Below are positions 27,644-36,275 of a DNA stretch of 64,000 nucleotides, in pieces. How positions within the stretch are numbered: the stretch's first letter is position 1; every line of letters starts with the position of its first letter. Origin of the DNA: Planctomycetaceae bacterium (GTDB taxonomy: Bacteria > Planctomycetota > Planctomycetia > Planctomycetales > Planctomycetaceae); NCBI GenBank assembly GCA_021732975.1, contig JAKFWC010000004.1, forward strand, positions 1 to 64,000, read 5' to 3'. A model generated the notes under the pieces. The model ran no database searches. It was not told the origin of the DNA and worked only from the letters and a program-made list of their open reading frames with translations. Made by a program: the position numbers and the translations under genes.

Positions 27644-27946
27644 TTGGCGCGATTGAAGACGCTCACGATCCATCAAGGACGGCACACGTTTATCAGCCAT
27701 GCCTTAGCTGGCGGGCGCACGCTCGCGGAAGTGCGGGACGCAGTGGGGCACGTCAACGTCAGCACCACATCAGTGTACTTGCATGTCGCCGTTGATGACG
27801 AAGGCATCGGGAACCTCTTTCTCCACCGCCGAAAATCGTCGTTGAGGATGTCAACCTCTGCCCTCGGGCGATGTGACCGAAGCGTCGAGAGTCATGGGCT
27901 GACATCCCACTTTGTGTTGCGAGTTGGTCACGAACAACAACCTTGA
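27644..27946 (+). pseudogene. C-terminal relic of a tyrosine recombinase
   Basis: The first 60 codons contain TIHQGRHTFISHALAGG, then VRDAVGHVNVSTTSVYLHV. These give the H-x-x-R, the GH and the nucleophilic Tyr of the XerC/D-phage integrase family. The N-terminal domain and the first catalytic Arg are missing, and the frame runs on into unrelated sequence after about 27830. It is a truncated recombinase. Confidence 0.65.
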
Positions 27947-28264
27947 TACGGGTTGGCAGGCAGGTTGCGCCATAGAAGAAAATCAGGGTCGCCTTTTCGA
28001 TCATCGAGAATGAAATCATAATGAGGCTGCAGGTCAATGCGGAAAAGTATGCATCCTCGGGACATCGCGCTGTTGCAAGCCAGAGCACGATTGGCAACAA
28101 GCTCACTTTGTTCAGTCCACGGGACTGTCAACGTGAAACGGAACTTAACAGACCGCTCATCGTGCAGCTTCTGTTGAATTCGGCTACGAACACAGCGTTC
28201 TCGACATCCTGAGCGGTTCGGGTCGCGGCTGCCGCAGTGGGTTTACGTGCGAAGAGGTTGGCTG
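27947..28264. other. Intergenic, nothing recognised
   Basis: No convincing frame, repeat or RNA was seen between the recombinase relic and the oxygenase gene. Confidence 0.4.
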
Positions 28265-28909
28265 ATGGAAGTGACGGACTATGCCTTTTTTCCGACGCGG
28301 GTGGTGACCATCCAATTCCCGGACACCGGCCCCCTGAATGCGGATCTCTGCGATCTGTTTGAGCGCCGACCGGAGCTCGACGACAGATTCAACATGCACC
28401 CCGACGCGCAGAATTTGCTACGTCTCGCGGATACCGTGTCGGCGATCGAACAGCTCCGGTCCATGTTTATCACAGGGGTGAAACACTGGTTGGAGGCTGA
28501 GGGAATCTCGGGAACGGAGGGGATTGATCTTTTGCTCTTCAGCAACCGCATGGGTCGCGGAGAGTCTACGATTGTTCACAATCACCAGGCCGACCTGATC
28601 GGCATCTATTATGCCCGCACGGCGGATTCCAATCGACAGCCCATCCATCCGGCCGACGGCGAAGACTATTTCGAGCCCGGCGACGGAGTGCTACTGCTCC
28701 ACGATCCGCGTTTCAATGCCAACCTGACCACCGTGTGTCATCGCGATCACATCAAGGTCTTTCCGCGACCGGGCCTCATGCTGATCTTCCCGGCCTACGT
28801 CTGGCATTCCGTCACGCCGCATCGCGGCGAGTTTCACCGACTGGCGTTTTCGATGAACTTCACGCTGCGCTGGCCGGCCGGCGCGGCGGAGCAGCACTCG
28901 TTGAAGTGA
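28265..28909 (+). CDS. Putative 2OG-Fe(II) oxygenase
   Basis: The protein has 214 aa from ATG 28265; an earlier in-frame start at 28247 adds six unlikely residues. STIVHNHQADLIGIYY and, about 70 residues later, LMLIFPAYVWHSVTPHRG plus HRLAFSMNF match the pattern of the TIGR02466/2OG-FeII_Oxy_5 family. In that family a His in the first strand pair, a distal His and a basic residue bind iron and 2-oxoglutarate. The first iron motif here is HNH rather than the usual HxD-like arrangement, so activity is not assured. The gene is isolated with its own upstream region. Confidence 0.6.
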   Translation: MEVTDYAFFPTRVVTIQFPDTGPLNADLCDLFERRPELDDRFNMHPDAQNLLRLADTVSAIEQLRSMFITGVKHWLEAEGISGTEGIDLLLFSNRMGRGESTIVHNHQADLIGIYYARTADSNRQPIHPADGEDYFEPGDGVLLLHDPRFNANLTTVCHRDHIKVFPRPGLMLIFPAYVWHSVTPHRGEFHRLAFSMNFTLRWPAGAAEQHSLK

Positions 28910-29110
28910 TGAGCTGACGACACGCATTCCCGTCACCCCTCTTGTTTGCTAAGGAACTTGCTCGCGAATTGTCGATCTGGATGGGGGCTGTCAGCACTCA
29001 GATTGATATTGCCCGGATCGAGGTGGACTGCTTCAATGCCTCGCGCGATGGGCACAGCCGACCTTCCAACGCGTGAATCGGTAGCCACGATTTCCTGAGG
29101 TGTAACTGAC

Positions 29111-29638
29111 ATGGTCTTTCGATTTTTACCCCGCGCGACAGGTTTGCTCGTCGTCATCGCAGTTGCCCTGATGACAAGCCGCAGCTGGGCGCACTGGTAC
29201 GCGCTTGGTCCGTCGAAAGACGAGTGGGGGTTGAAGTACGACGGGCAAGTGGACGCCGCTAATGGCGACAAGCTGATCGTCCACTTCACAATTGCTGATC
29301 AAGGAAGGCTCAAGCCCATTCATTCGGTTTTCGTGATGGCTTTCAGCAATCCGGATCGTACTGGCACGAATCTCGTGAAGACGCCCATCACGATGAAGCC
29401 AACCGAGGACGGCAAACTCACCGGGCAAGTGGCGGTCGGGAAGGAATTTGCCGACCGCGCCGTGATTCGGATCTTCACCCTGACGGTTGACGGCCGATCG
29501 CAAATGGCGGGTCCAACGGCCGGGGCAAGATACTACGACATTCCACTCAAGAAGTTCCTGAAAAAAGCCCCGTTGGCAGCTTCATCCCCATCAGGATCGT
29601 CCATCGTGCCACCGCCGGCATCGAGCGTCGCGAAGTAA
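29111..29638 (+). CDS. Small secreted protein of unknown function
   Basis: The 175-aa product has a clear signal peptide (ATGLLVVIAVALMTSRSWA). The mature part is a beta-rich domain (LIVHFTIADQGRLKP, VAVGKEFADRAVIRIF) ending in a Pro/Ser/Ala-rich tail. The HFTIADQG to VFVMAFSNPD spacing could fit an Ig- or transthyretin-like fold, but the family is not recognised. It faces the metal-efflux pump gene tail to tail. Confidence 0.65.
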   Translation: MVFRFLPRATGLLVVIAVALMTSRSWAHWYALGPSKDEWGLKYDGQVDAANGDKLIVHFTIADQGRLKPIHSVFVMAFSNPDRTGTNLVKTPITMKPTEDGKLTGQVAVGKEFADRAVIRIFTLTVDGRSQMAGPTAGARYYDIPLKKFLKKAPLAASSPSGSSIVPPPASSVAK

Positions 29639-29849
29639 AATGCGGCGCATTGTGCGCTCCGAGATGACGCAGTGAGCGGCCGACATATTCTTCAATGCGA
29701 GTGCGATGCACGTTCAAGGGCCCTGGGGACTGATTTGCAACTCCGGTTGCTCAGATGTCCGACACTCCGACGATTTCACCTGCCGCACGCTGCCCCAGTT
29801 CGTACTGTCACGGCACCATCGTTCCGGTAACGGATATCCAGCCTCAATA

Positions 29850-29877
29850 AGAAACGCCCGCACGTGCCAACGTGCGG
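29850..29877 (-). terminator. Terminator between convergent genes
   Basis: A perfect 8-bp stem (CCGCACGT / ACGTGCGG, 29858-29877) with a 4-nt loop is followed on the minus strand by GCGTTTCTT. It lies downstream of the RND pump gene and also after the plus-strand secreted protein, so it may serve both. Confidence 0.55.
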
Positions 29878-29944
29878 CGCTCAGGGTAGCGGCTGTCGAC
29901 GTTCGGGCTACTTCGCGGCGACGACTTTCGTTCATCGCATGCCC

Positions 29945-32900
29945 TCAATCATGAGAATTCGCCGGTGCTGGACTCTCGTCCGCTTCAATCTCCTCCCGGC
30001 TCGTCAGTCGGCCGGCATCTTGTCCGCTGAATCGGAAGAACAGGCCAGGGTGTACGACGTATTCGCAGATCGTGCAGGTGATGAGGCCGCCGAGAATCAC
30101 GGTTGCAACCGGGTAGAGGATTTCCTTGCCGGGTTGATGGCCACCGAGCACGAGTGGCACGAGGCCGATGCCCGCGGTGAGTGCGGTCATCAAGACCGGG
30201 GCGAGTCGTTCCAGGCTGCCGCGGAGCACCATCTGCTCTGTGAAGCCTTCACCCTCCTCGCGCATGAGGTGCATGTAGTGGGAGACGAGCAGAATGCCAT
30301 TCCGCGCGGCGATACCACCGAGTGAGATAAACCCGACCATGCTGGCGACGGTCAGCGTCTGTCCGGTCAACCAGAGCGCGATGGCTCCGCCGACGAAGGC
30401 TGTGGGCAGCGCGAACATGATCTGCAATACGATGCGTGCCGAGGGAAACAACGTGTAAAGCACGAGAAACACGCCACCCAGGGAAACAAGACTTAGCAAA
30501 GTGATTGTGCGCGTCGCTTCCTGCTGGGCCTCGAATTGGCCGCCGTATTGGATGAAGTAGCCTTCAGGCAATTGGACTTTGCCGTCAACGGCCCGCTTGA
30601 TATCGGCTACGACACTTCCAAGGTCACGATTGGTGGTGTTGCAACGGATCGTGATCCGGCGGCGGACGTTCTCACGATTGATCGTGTTCGGGCCACCCGC
30701 TTCATAAACCCGCGCCACGGTGGAGAGGGGAATGCGCCCGCCTTGCGGGAGATTGACCGACAGCCGTTGAATCAAATCGAAGTCGGTACGATATTCATCT
30801 TTCAATCGAACCATCAGATCGAACGTCCGCTGACCATCCAGGACAGTGGAGACCACTCGCCCATTCAAGGCGGTTTCGATGAACTCGTTGACGTAACCGG
30901 CGGTCAACCCATACGCCGCCAACTGTTCGCGATTCAGTTCGATACGAAGCTGCGGGATGAGTTGTTGGGCTTCGACGACCGGCGGGGCCAGACCTTCGAC
31001 ACCAGTGATCGCCGATTTGATTTCCTGGGCCTTGCGTCGAAGCACATCCAAATCGTCGCCGTACAGCTTGATGGCGATCTGTGCCGAAACGCCGGACAAC
31101 ATGTGACTGATCAAGTGAGCGAGGGGCTGTTCGGCTTCATATTCGATACCCGGAATCTCTTCCAATTCTTTTCGGAGTGTTGCCAGGGTGTCCACGCGGG
31201 AGACGCCGCTCTGCGGATTGAGCGTGACGATGTACTCCGTCATGTTGACGCCTTCGGCGTGTTCGTCCATTTCCGCCCGACCACTACGACGAACCCAGTA
31301 CAGCACGAGACCGTTCGGATGTTCCTTGTCAACCATGTGACGACGGAAGGCCGCGTCGACCATGGCGCTAGCACGATTGGATGCCTCCAGTGATGACCCC
31401 GGAGGCAAGACCACATTCACTTGCGCCGCTCCCTCATCGAACTGCGGTAAGAAATCCGTTCCAAGCTGTGTGATAAGAATGCCGCTGCCGACCATCGCAA
31501 CTCCCACGACCAGCAGGATCACGGTGAGTCCCAGCGGGTGCATGCTCGTACGAACGATCGGCGTGGCGATGGCCTTCAAGTACCGGAGCAAAGGACTGTC
31601 TTTGGACCCGTGAGATTGGGCGGTTTTACCCGATAGCAGCAAACTCCCCAAAACCGGCGTGACGGTGAGCGAAATCAGCAACGAGGCGAGGATCGAAACG
31701 ATGTAGGCGATGCCCAGCGGTGCAAACAACCGACCTTCGACGCCTGACAAGGCAAACAGCGGCACGAAGACGAGAATCACCAGCATCGTGCCGTACACAA
31801 TCGCGCTGCGAACTTCGATACTCGCCTCATAGATAACGGTCAACGCCGGTCGTGGTTTTGCCCGTCCCGCGTTTTGCCCCAGCCGTCGGAACACGTTCTC
31901 GATATCGACAATCGCATCGTCGACCAATTCTCCCATCGCTACCGCCAGGCCACCAAGCGTCATGACGTTGATCGACATGCCGGTCCAGTAGAAGAACAAC
32001 CCCGTCAGCACGATTGACAGAGGAATGGCTGTCAGCGTGATGAAGGTGGTGCGAAAATTGAGCAAAAACAGGAATAGAATAATCAGCACTAGAATCGCCC
32101 CATCGCGCAGGGCTTCCAGGACATTCTCAATGCCCCGGTCAATGAACTCGCGTTGCTGATAGATTCTGCTTTCAATGACTATGTCTGGCGGAAGCGCCTT
32201 CTTCACTTCTTCCAGTGCCGCAGTTACCGCTTCGGTAAGGCGTCGCGTATCACCCTGCGGCTGTTTGGCGATTGTCAATACCACCGCCGGGTGGCCATTG
32301 ACGGAACTGTCTCCGCGCTTGATTTGCCCACCTTCGCGGATGGTGGCGATGTCGCGAAGGAGAACTGCGCGGCCGGCCGTTGATTTCACTACCGATCCCT
32401 CTAGGTCGGCAACGGATTGAATTCGTCCCACGCCGCGGACCAGAAACTCCAGCGATCCTTGTTCGACATAGCCGCCGGTGGCATTCTGATTGCTCTCCCT
32501 GAGTGCGCCTTCCACGTCCTGCAAGGTGACACCGAAGGCGGTCAGTTGGTCGGGGTCCACAAGCACCTGAAATTGTTTGCGTCCGCCGCCCATGGTGATC
32601 ACCTGGGCTACGCCGGGAATCGTCAAGAGCCGCGGGCGGACAACCCAGTCGGCCAAGGTGCGAACTTCCAAAGGAGGTGTCTTGCCCCCTTCGCTGTACA
32701 TACCGATCATCATGATCTGCCCCATGATGGAGCTAATCGGGGCGAGTTCCGGCTTCACCCCTTCCGGCATGCGGCTGCTCACCGTGGCCAGCCGCTCATT
32801 GACAGTTTGGCGGGCGACATAGATGTCGGTGTTCCAGCCAAACTCGACATAGATCACCGACAGACCGATGCCCGAAGAACTGCGGACGGCTTCCACGCCC

Positions 32901-33127
32901 GTGGCACCATTGAACGCGGTCTCCATCGGGAACGTGACCAGCGTCTCCACTTCCTCGGGAGATAGGCCGGGGCATTCGGTCATCACGGTGACACGAGGGC
33001 GGGTGAGATTCGGGAAAATATCGATCGGCAAGCCGATCATGGTCTGCGTGCCGAGTCCGAGCGCAATCATCGCGAGACTGACGACGAGCAACCGGTGATG
33101 CAAAGAAAAACGAATGAGCCAGTTCAT
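29945..33127 (-). CDS. Heavy-metal RND efflux pump (CusA/CzcA family)
   Basis: The product has 1060 aa, the usual size. It starts MNWLIRFSLHHRLLVV, the first of twelve membrane helices. The porter domain begins with PNLTRPRVTVMTECPG. The membrane motif GELVDDAIVDIENVFRR contains the acidic residues of proton coupling in the heavy-metal-efflux class. Transmembrane blocks AILVLIILFLFLLNFRTTF and VSMVGFISLGGIAARNG-like stretches repeat in each half. It pumps metal ions (Cu/Ag or Co/Zn/Cd; not decidable here) from periplasm and inner membrane through the adaptor at 33366 and the TolC protein at 36276. It is the last gene of the minus-strand locus. Confidence 0.93.
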   Translation of the reverse strand: MNWLIRFSLHHRLLVVSLAMIALGLGTQTMIGLPIDIFPNLTRPRVTVMTECPGLSPEEVETLVTFPMETAFNGATGVEAVRSSSGIGLSVIYVEFGWNTDIYVARQTVNERLATVSSRMPEGVKPELAPISSIMGQIMMIGMYSEGGKTPPLEVRTLADWVVRPRLLTIPGVAQVITMGGGRKQFQVLVDPDQLTAFGVTLQDVEGALRESNQNATGGYVEQGSLEFLVRGVGRIQSVADLEGSVVKSTAGRAVLLRDIATIREGGQIKRGDSSVNGHPAVVLTIAKQPQGDTRRLTEAVTAALEEVKKALPPDIVIESRIYQQREFIDRGIENVLEALRDGAILVLIILFLFLLNFRTTFITLTAIPLSIVLTGLFFYWTGMSINVMTLGGLAVAMGELVDDAIVDIENVFRRLGQNAGRAKPRPALTVIYEASIEVRSAIVYGTMLVILVFVPLFALSGVEGRLFAPLGIAYIVSILASLLISLTVTPVLGSLLLSGKTAQSHGSKDSPLLRYLKAIATPIVRTSMHPLGLTVILLVVGVAMVGSGILITQLGTDFLPQFDEGAAQVNVVLPPGSSLEASNRASAMVDAAFRRHMVDKEHPNGLVLYWVRRSGRAEMDEHAEGVNMTEYIVTLNPQSGVSRVDTLATLRKELEEIPGIEYEAEQPLAHLISHMLSGVSAQIAIKLYGDDLDVLRRKAQEIKSAITGVEGLAPPVVEAQQLIPQLRIELNREQLAAYGLTAGYVNEFIETALNGRVVSTVLDGQRTFDLMVRLKDEYRTDFDLIQRLSVNLPQGGRIPLSTVARVYEAGGPNTINRENVRRRITIRCNTTNRDLGSVVADIKRAVDGKVQLPEGYFIQYGGQFEAQQEATRTITLLSLVSLGGVFLVLYTLFPSARIVLQIMFALPTAFVGGAIALWLTGQTLTVASMVGFISLGGIAARNGILLVSHYMHLMREEGEGFTEQMVLRGSLERLAPVLMTALTAGIGLVPLVLGGHQPGKEILYPVATVILGGLITCTICEYVVHPGLFFRFSGQDAGRLTSREEIEADESPAPANSHD

Positions 33128-33173
33128 GAATTAGCCAATTTCCTGGACGTTGTTGTATCCGGTCTGCGGTGGA

Positions 33174-33362
33174 TCAAGGGCTGCGAAGAAGTCGCAGTCT
33201 GTTCATCACAACGAGCAGCGATGCACCGGCATCGGCCGCAATTGCTCCCCACATCGAAGACCAGCCCCCAAATGTGAGGGCGGCAAACAACACCTTGATA
33301 CTCAGCGAGAAAATGATGTTCTACCGAAAGACGTACAGCGTGTGCCGCGCATGCCGGAACAT
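33174..33362 (-). pseudogene. C-terminal relic of a P-type heavy-metal ATPase
   Basis: The minus strand reads MFRHARHTLYVFR, a TAG stop, then NIIFSLSIKVLFAALTFGGW, SSMWGAIAADAGASLLVVMN and RLRLLR. This is the last membrane helix pair of a CadA/ZntA-type P1B ATPase, where the family has an (I/V)xQNIxFSL strand. The TAG sits where a Gln codon (CAG) is expected. The rest of the roughly 700-aa enzyme is missing. It lies in the 238-nt gap between the pump and adaptor genes, so an ATPase gene was once inserted here or was part of the operon. Confidence 0.75.
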
Positions 33363-33365
33363 GGG

Positions 33366-34826
33366 CTAGTGATTGTGTCCGGCGTGCGGATCGACGCCGG
33401 AGCCTTGCTGCTTCTTCAGCGCGAGATTGATCTGATACGCTTGGTTCATGGCGATCTCGTCGCCGGGGAACACACTGCCGTCGTTCCGAATGACCACGTG
33501 TCGCGGGTCGCGATGTTCGACGATCACGGGCACGCGTTCCATGAGCTTGCCATTGACGCGGAAAACATAGGTGTCTGGTCCTTCGCTGACCACGGCATCA
33601 GCCGGCACAACGACTTGTTCGGTGAGTTTCTGGATCGGGATCAGCAGTCGCACCTTCTGCCCCGGCTTGAACCGCCACGAACGGTAGATCACGCCGTTAT
33701 CCGCCTGAGCGTCGCGAATCACTTCGTTCTTGAGTGGAACAAAGAACCGTAGCGTTCGCGTGGCTGCATCGAGCGAGTTTTCGACATAGCGAATGGTTAA
33801 TCCTTCCCGCAATTCCGGTTCCTCACCTTCTCCCTCAAATAAAGCCGTCAGGGGACGTTGCTCCTGAACGGCGAGAGCAATCAGTCGACTGTCCCGTTCG
33901 AAGGCATGGCCTTCCAGATAGAGTTCGGTGTGCAGTCCGAGATCGCATAGCTCGTCACCCGGTTGCACGAGCTTGCCGGGGAAAATGTCAATGTTCTCGA
34001 CGGTATACACCGTGTCGGCGGTCACGGATTCCAATCGTTCGGGAGTCCGTCGCAAACCCGTCGGTACAATCGACTGATGATTGTGACCTTCCTCTTTGGG
34101 TGGTGCCTTCGGAGGTCCGCCGGGGACGTGGATCGTGAACTCGCGGAGCAAAGTCTTATGCTCCACCATCTCGGTGATCTGGTACGGAGACAGCCCGCGG
34201 ACCAGGAGTTCCTGGATCTGCACCAGCTTTTGCGAATCGAGCCGTTTGCGTTCATATTCTTTTTCCAATTTGTTTCGGGCGGGAATTGAGCCGCTTTCCA
34301 CTAAGGGCGTAAGCCGTTTCAGTTCGATATCAACCAGCTCGATGTCTTGCAGCGATTTCAATAATTCCGCCTGGGCGTTCGTCAATAATTCACCTGTTGG
34401 CTGAATGTCGAGCAACGGATCCCCCGGTTTAACGGCCTGGCCGGGAAAAGCATGGACTTTGACGACAACTCCCGCCAGTGAAGTTGTGATCCGGCGTTCG
34501 CTGTGTCCTGGTTGCTCGACGACGGTGCCGGGAATCACTAAGTTCTTTGTGTAGTCCGACAGTTCCACCGGTCCGGTTTTCAACCCGAGATTCGCCCGCG
34601 CCTGGTCCGACAGCGGTATGTTGTTTTGGTTTTGGTCGCCGTCATGGCCCGCGGCTCCATGATCGTGACCGGCATGATCATGATGGCCCGCTTCAGAAGT
34701 GGACGAGAGTTTCTTCGCGGTGAGCAGGGGAAGCCACCGGTCGCGCGTGGCGATGGTTCCTCCGGCCGTGACTCCCGCCAGAATTGCGAACGCACCGACA
34801 ATCAGAAGTTGTTTGGGCAGGCGCAT
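33366..34826 (-). CDS. RND efflux periplasmic adaptor (CusB/CzcB family)
   Basis: The protein has 486 aa from ATG 34826, where a membrane anchor begins (QLLIVGAFAILAGVTAGG); the longer frame to 34970 looks non-coding. A His-rich stretch (HHDHAGHDHGAAGHDGD) at about residues 45-65 and a C-terminal HAGHNH probably bind metal ions. The lipoyl/barrel-sandwich halves flank a coiled hairpin (AELLKSLQDIELVDIELKRL, KLEKEYERKRLDSQK). A HlyD-like beta-barrel follows (VNGKLMERVPV). It links the inner-membrane pump to the TolC partner. It lies in the same transcript, separated from the pump by the ATPase relic. Confidence 0.9.
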   Translation of the reverse strand: MRLPKQLLIVGAFAILAGVTAGGTIATRDRWLPLLTAKKLSSTSEAGHHDHAGHDHGAAGHDGDQNQNNIPLSDQARANLGLKTGPVELSDYTKNLVIPGTVVEQPGHSERRITTSLAGVVVKVHAFPGQAVKPGDPLLDIQPTGELLTNAQAELLKSLQDIELVDIELKRLTPLVESGSIPARNKLEKEYERKRLDSQKLVQIQELLVRGLSPYQITEMVEHKTLLREFTIHVPGGPPKAPPKEEGHNHQSIVPTGLRRTPERLESVTADTVYTVENIDIFPGKLVQPGDELCDLGLHTELYLEGHAFERDSRLIALAVQEQRPLTALFEGEGEEPELREGLTIRYVENSLDAATRTLRFFVPLKNEVIRDAQADNGVIYRSWRFKPGQKVRLLIPIQKLTEQVVVPADAVVSEGPDTYVFRVNGKLMERVPVIVEHRDPRHVVIRNDGSVFPGDEIAMNQAYQINLALKKQQGSGVDPHAGHNH

Positions 34827-34986
34827 GATCGGGGCTCTTTGACGAGTTTCTGTGCTGCGAATTCCTGCGCTGCATTGCAGCGGACAGGAATCAGCGGTGT
34901 GCGGGAGAAGCCTCAGCGCCACCCGGCGCGACGAGTGATCGTCGCCACCGGGCAGAACCGGGCGCGTCAACGGTCGATGTCAATGA

Positions 34987-35478
34987 TCAGTGTTTGTGGT
35001 CATGCTTCAAGTCGAATTTGACGGTGTACGGCTTGCCTTTGATCTTCACTGCCAGCCGGGCATCGTTGTTTTTGTGGTGCAGATCATGAACCAGTTCTTC
35101 GTTCTTCAACTGAAAAGCGGACGCCATCCCCGTGGGATCGGTCTTTAATGGCATAGCTTTCAGTTTGAACTGTTCCGGCTTCCCGCCGTGCTTGAGATTG
35201 ATGATCGCCTCTTTGGCTTCGGTCGGTACCGACGCTTTGGCGGCTGCATCCAGGACATAAAGCGTCAGAACATTCATCTTCTCATCGAGCATGACTTCGA
35301 TGTGATACTCTTCGTCGCCCAACTCCAGCAGGGGGCCACCGTGCGGTCCTTTCTCGGGATGTGCGTGTCCGGCGGCTGGCGGGGCCGACCAAACATAAGA
35401 GGCCGTTGCGAGCGAGAACACGATCCCAACGAGAACGCGGTCCAGAAGGCCGCGTTGCGTCAACAGAATTTCAGCCAT
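34987..35478 (-). CDS. Small secreted His-rich protein of the metal locus
   Basis: The protein has 163 aa from ATG 35478, which has AAGGATT nine nt upstream. A signal peptide (VLVGIVFSLATASYVWS) precedes HAHPEKGPHGGPLLELGD, and the C-terminus is HDHKH. His clusters at both ends suggest metal binding. This layout recurs beside planctomycete RND metal pumps, so a periplasmic metal chaperone or sensor is likely. No enzymatic motif is visible. Confidence 0.7.
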   Translation of the reverse strand: MAEILLTQRGLLDRVLVGIVFSLATASYVWSAPPAAGHAHPEKGPHGGPLLELGDEEYHIEVMLDEKMNVLTLYVLDAAAKASVPTEAKEAIINLKHGGKPEQFKLKAMPLKTDPTGMASAFQLKNEELVHDLHHKNNDARLAVKIKGKPYTVKFDLKHDHKH

Positions 35479-35550
35479 GAGAGAATCCTTTCTTGACGAG
35501 TGTCGGTGCGCATCAAAGTCGCACCGGCAGGCGTCGAGAAACTCGACACC

Positions 35551-35580
35551 ACAGATTTGCGAGAAACAGATTTGCGAGAA
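35551..35580. repeat. Two tandem copies of a 15-nt unit
   Basis: ACAGATTTGCGAGAA occurs twice back to back in the spacer upstream of the small His-rich gene. Only two copies are present, so it is probably a local duplication. No regulatory role is shown. Confidence 0.7.
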
Positions 35581-35725
35581 CAGGCCCACCACGGATCACA
35601 CAATCCGAGAGCAACCGCCGACCGCCGTCCCAGACGGTGGGCGAAGGATGAGCGCAGCCGAAACCGACTCGGGGCCTGTTATACAACAGAGCGCAGTTCG
35701 CAGGCGAAAGAAAGCCTGGACGCGA

Positions 35726-36121
35726 TTAGATGATCCACACGCTCAAGAGGGCGCGGACTTGCCCCGCTTCAGACGGCGGGACCGAATGCGAAGCCATAAC
35801 GGCGCAGGGGCCGTCAAGCTTCAGATCGACCACAGCCACCTGAATAGGAAGAGCAGCGTGGATCCAACTCAAATCTGACAACTGAGAACCGGCATCGCTT
35901 CGCGCCAAGTAGAACAGGTGCGTAGCGACACAGAGATGATGGGAAGAATGATCGTGAGGAACCGGCGGCGTTTTGTGACCGTGCTCCCCATGATGCCTGC
36001 ATGGCGACGCTGTTTCGTGGGCGTTTTCGGTCTCCACGCTGGTGCTGCAGCTTTGCGCACAGCAAGTAAATTGCTGTGGCACGAAGCAAGCGAGCGCCAG
36101 GAGTGTGATCCAAGTCCGCAC
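35726..36121 (-). CDS. Small secreted Cys/His-rich protein
   Basis: A GTG start at 36121 is preferred to the ATG at 36163 because AAGGAA precedes it by 8 nt and the signal peptide MRTWITLLALACFVPQQ then begins at residue 1. The 131-aa product has CCAQSC, then a His-rich loop (HHGEHGHKTPPVPHDHSSHH). This pattern fits metal binding in the periplasm. It lies between the His-rich protein and the TolC gene and probably belongs to the efflux operon. The C-terminal half has no recognised fold. Confidence 0.65.
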   Translation of the reverse strand: MRTWITLLALACFVPQQFTCCAQSCSTSVETENAHETASPCRHHGEHGHKTPPVPHDHSSHHLCVATHLFYLARSDAGSQLSDLSWIHAALPIQVAVVDLKLDGPCAVMASHSVPPSEAGQVRALLSVWII

Positions 36122-36275
36122 GAAACAATTTCCTTCAATCTGCGGGTGAATTATCGTCACCAACCTCGATAGGTCAAGAGGGAGTCCGGCGTATCCCTTT
36201 TTATTCCATCCAGTTACGCAACGCCTGCAATCGCAACATCATTGCGTTCGAACTCGCTGTGATGAAGCGACGAAC

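Noticed and set aside
30536..31393. 285-aa plus-strand open frame inside the RND pump gene
   Set aside because: It lies fully antisense to a well-supported 1060-aa pump gene and shows no domain; a shadow of GC-rich coding.
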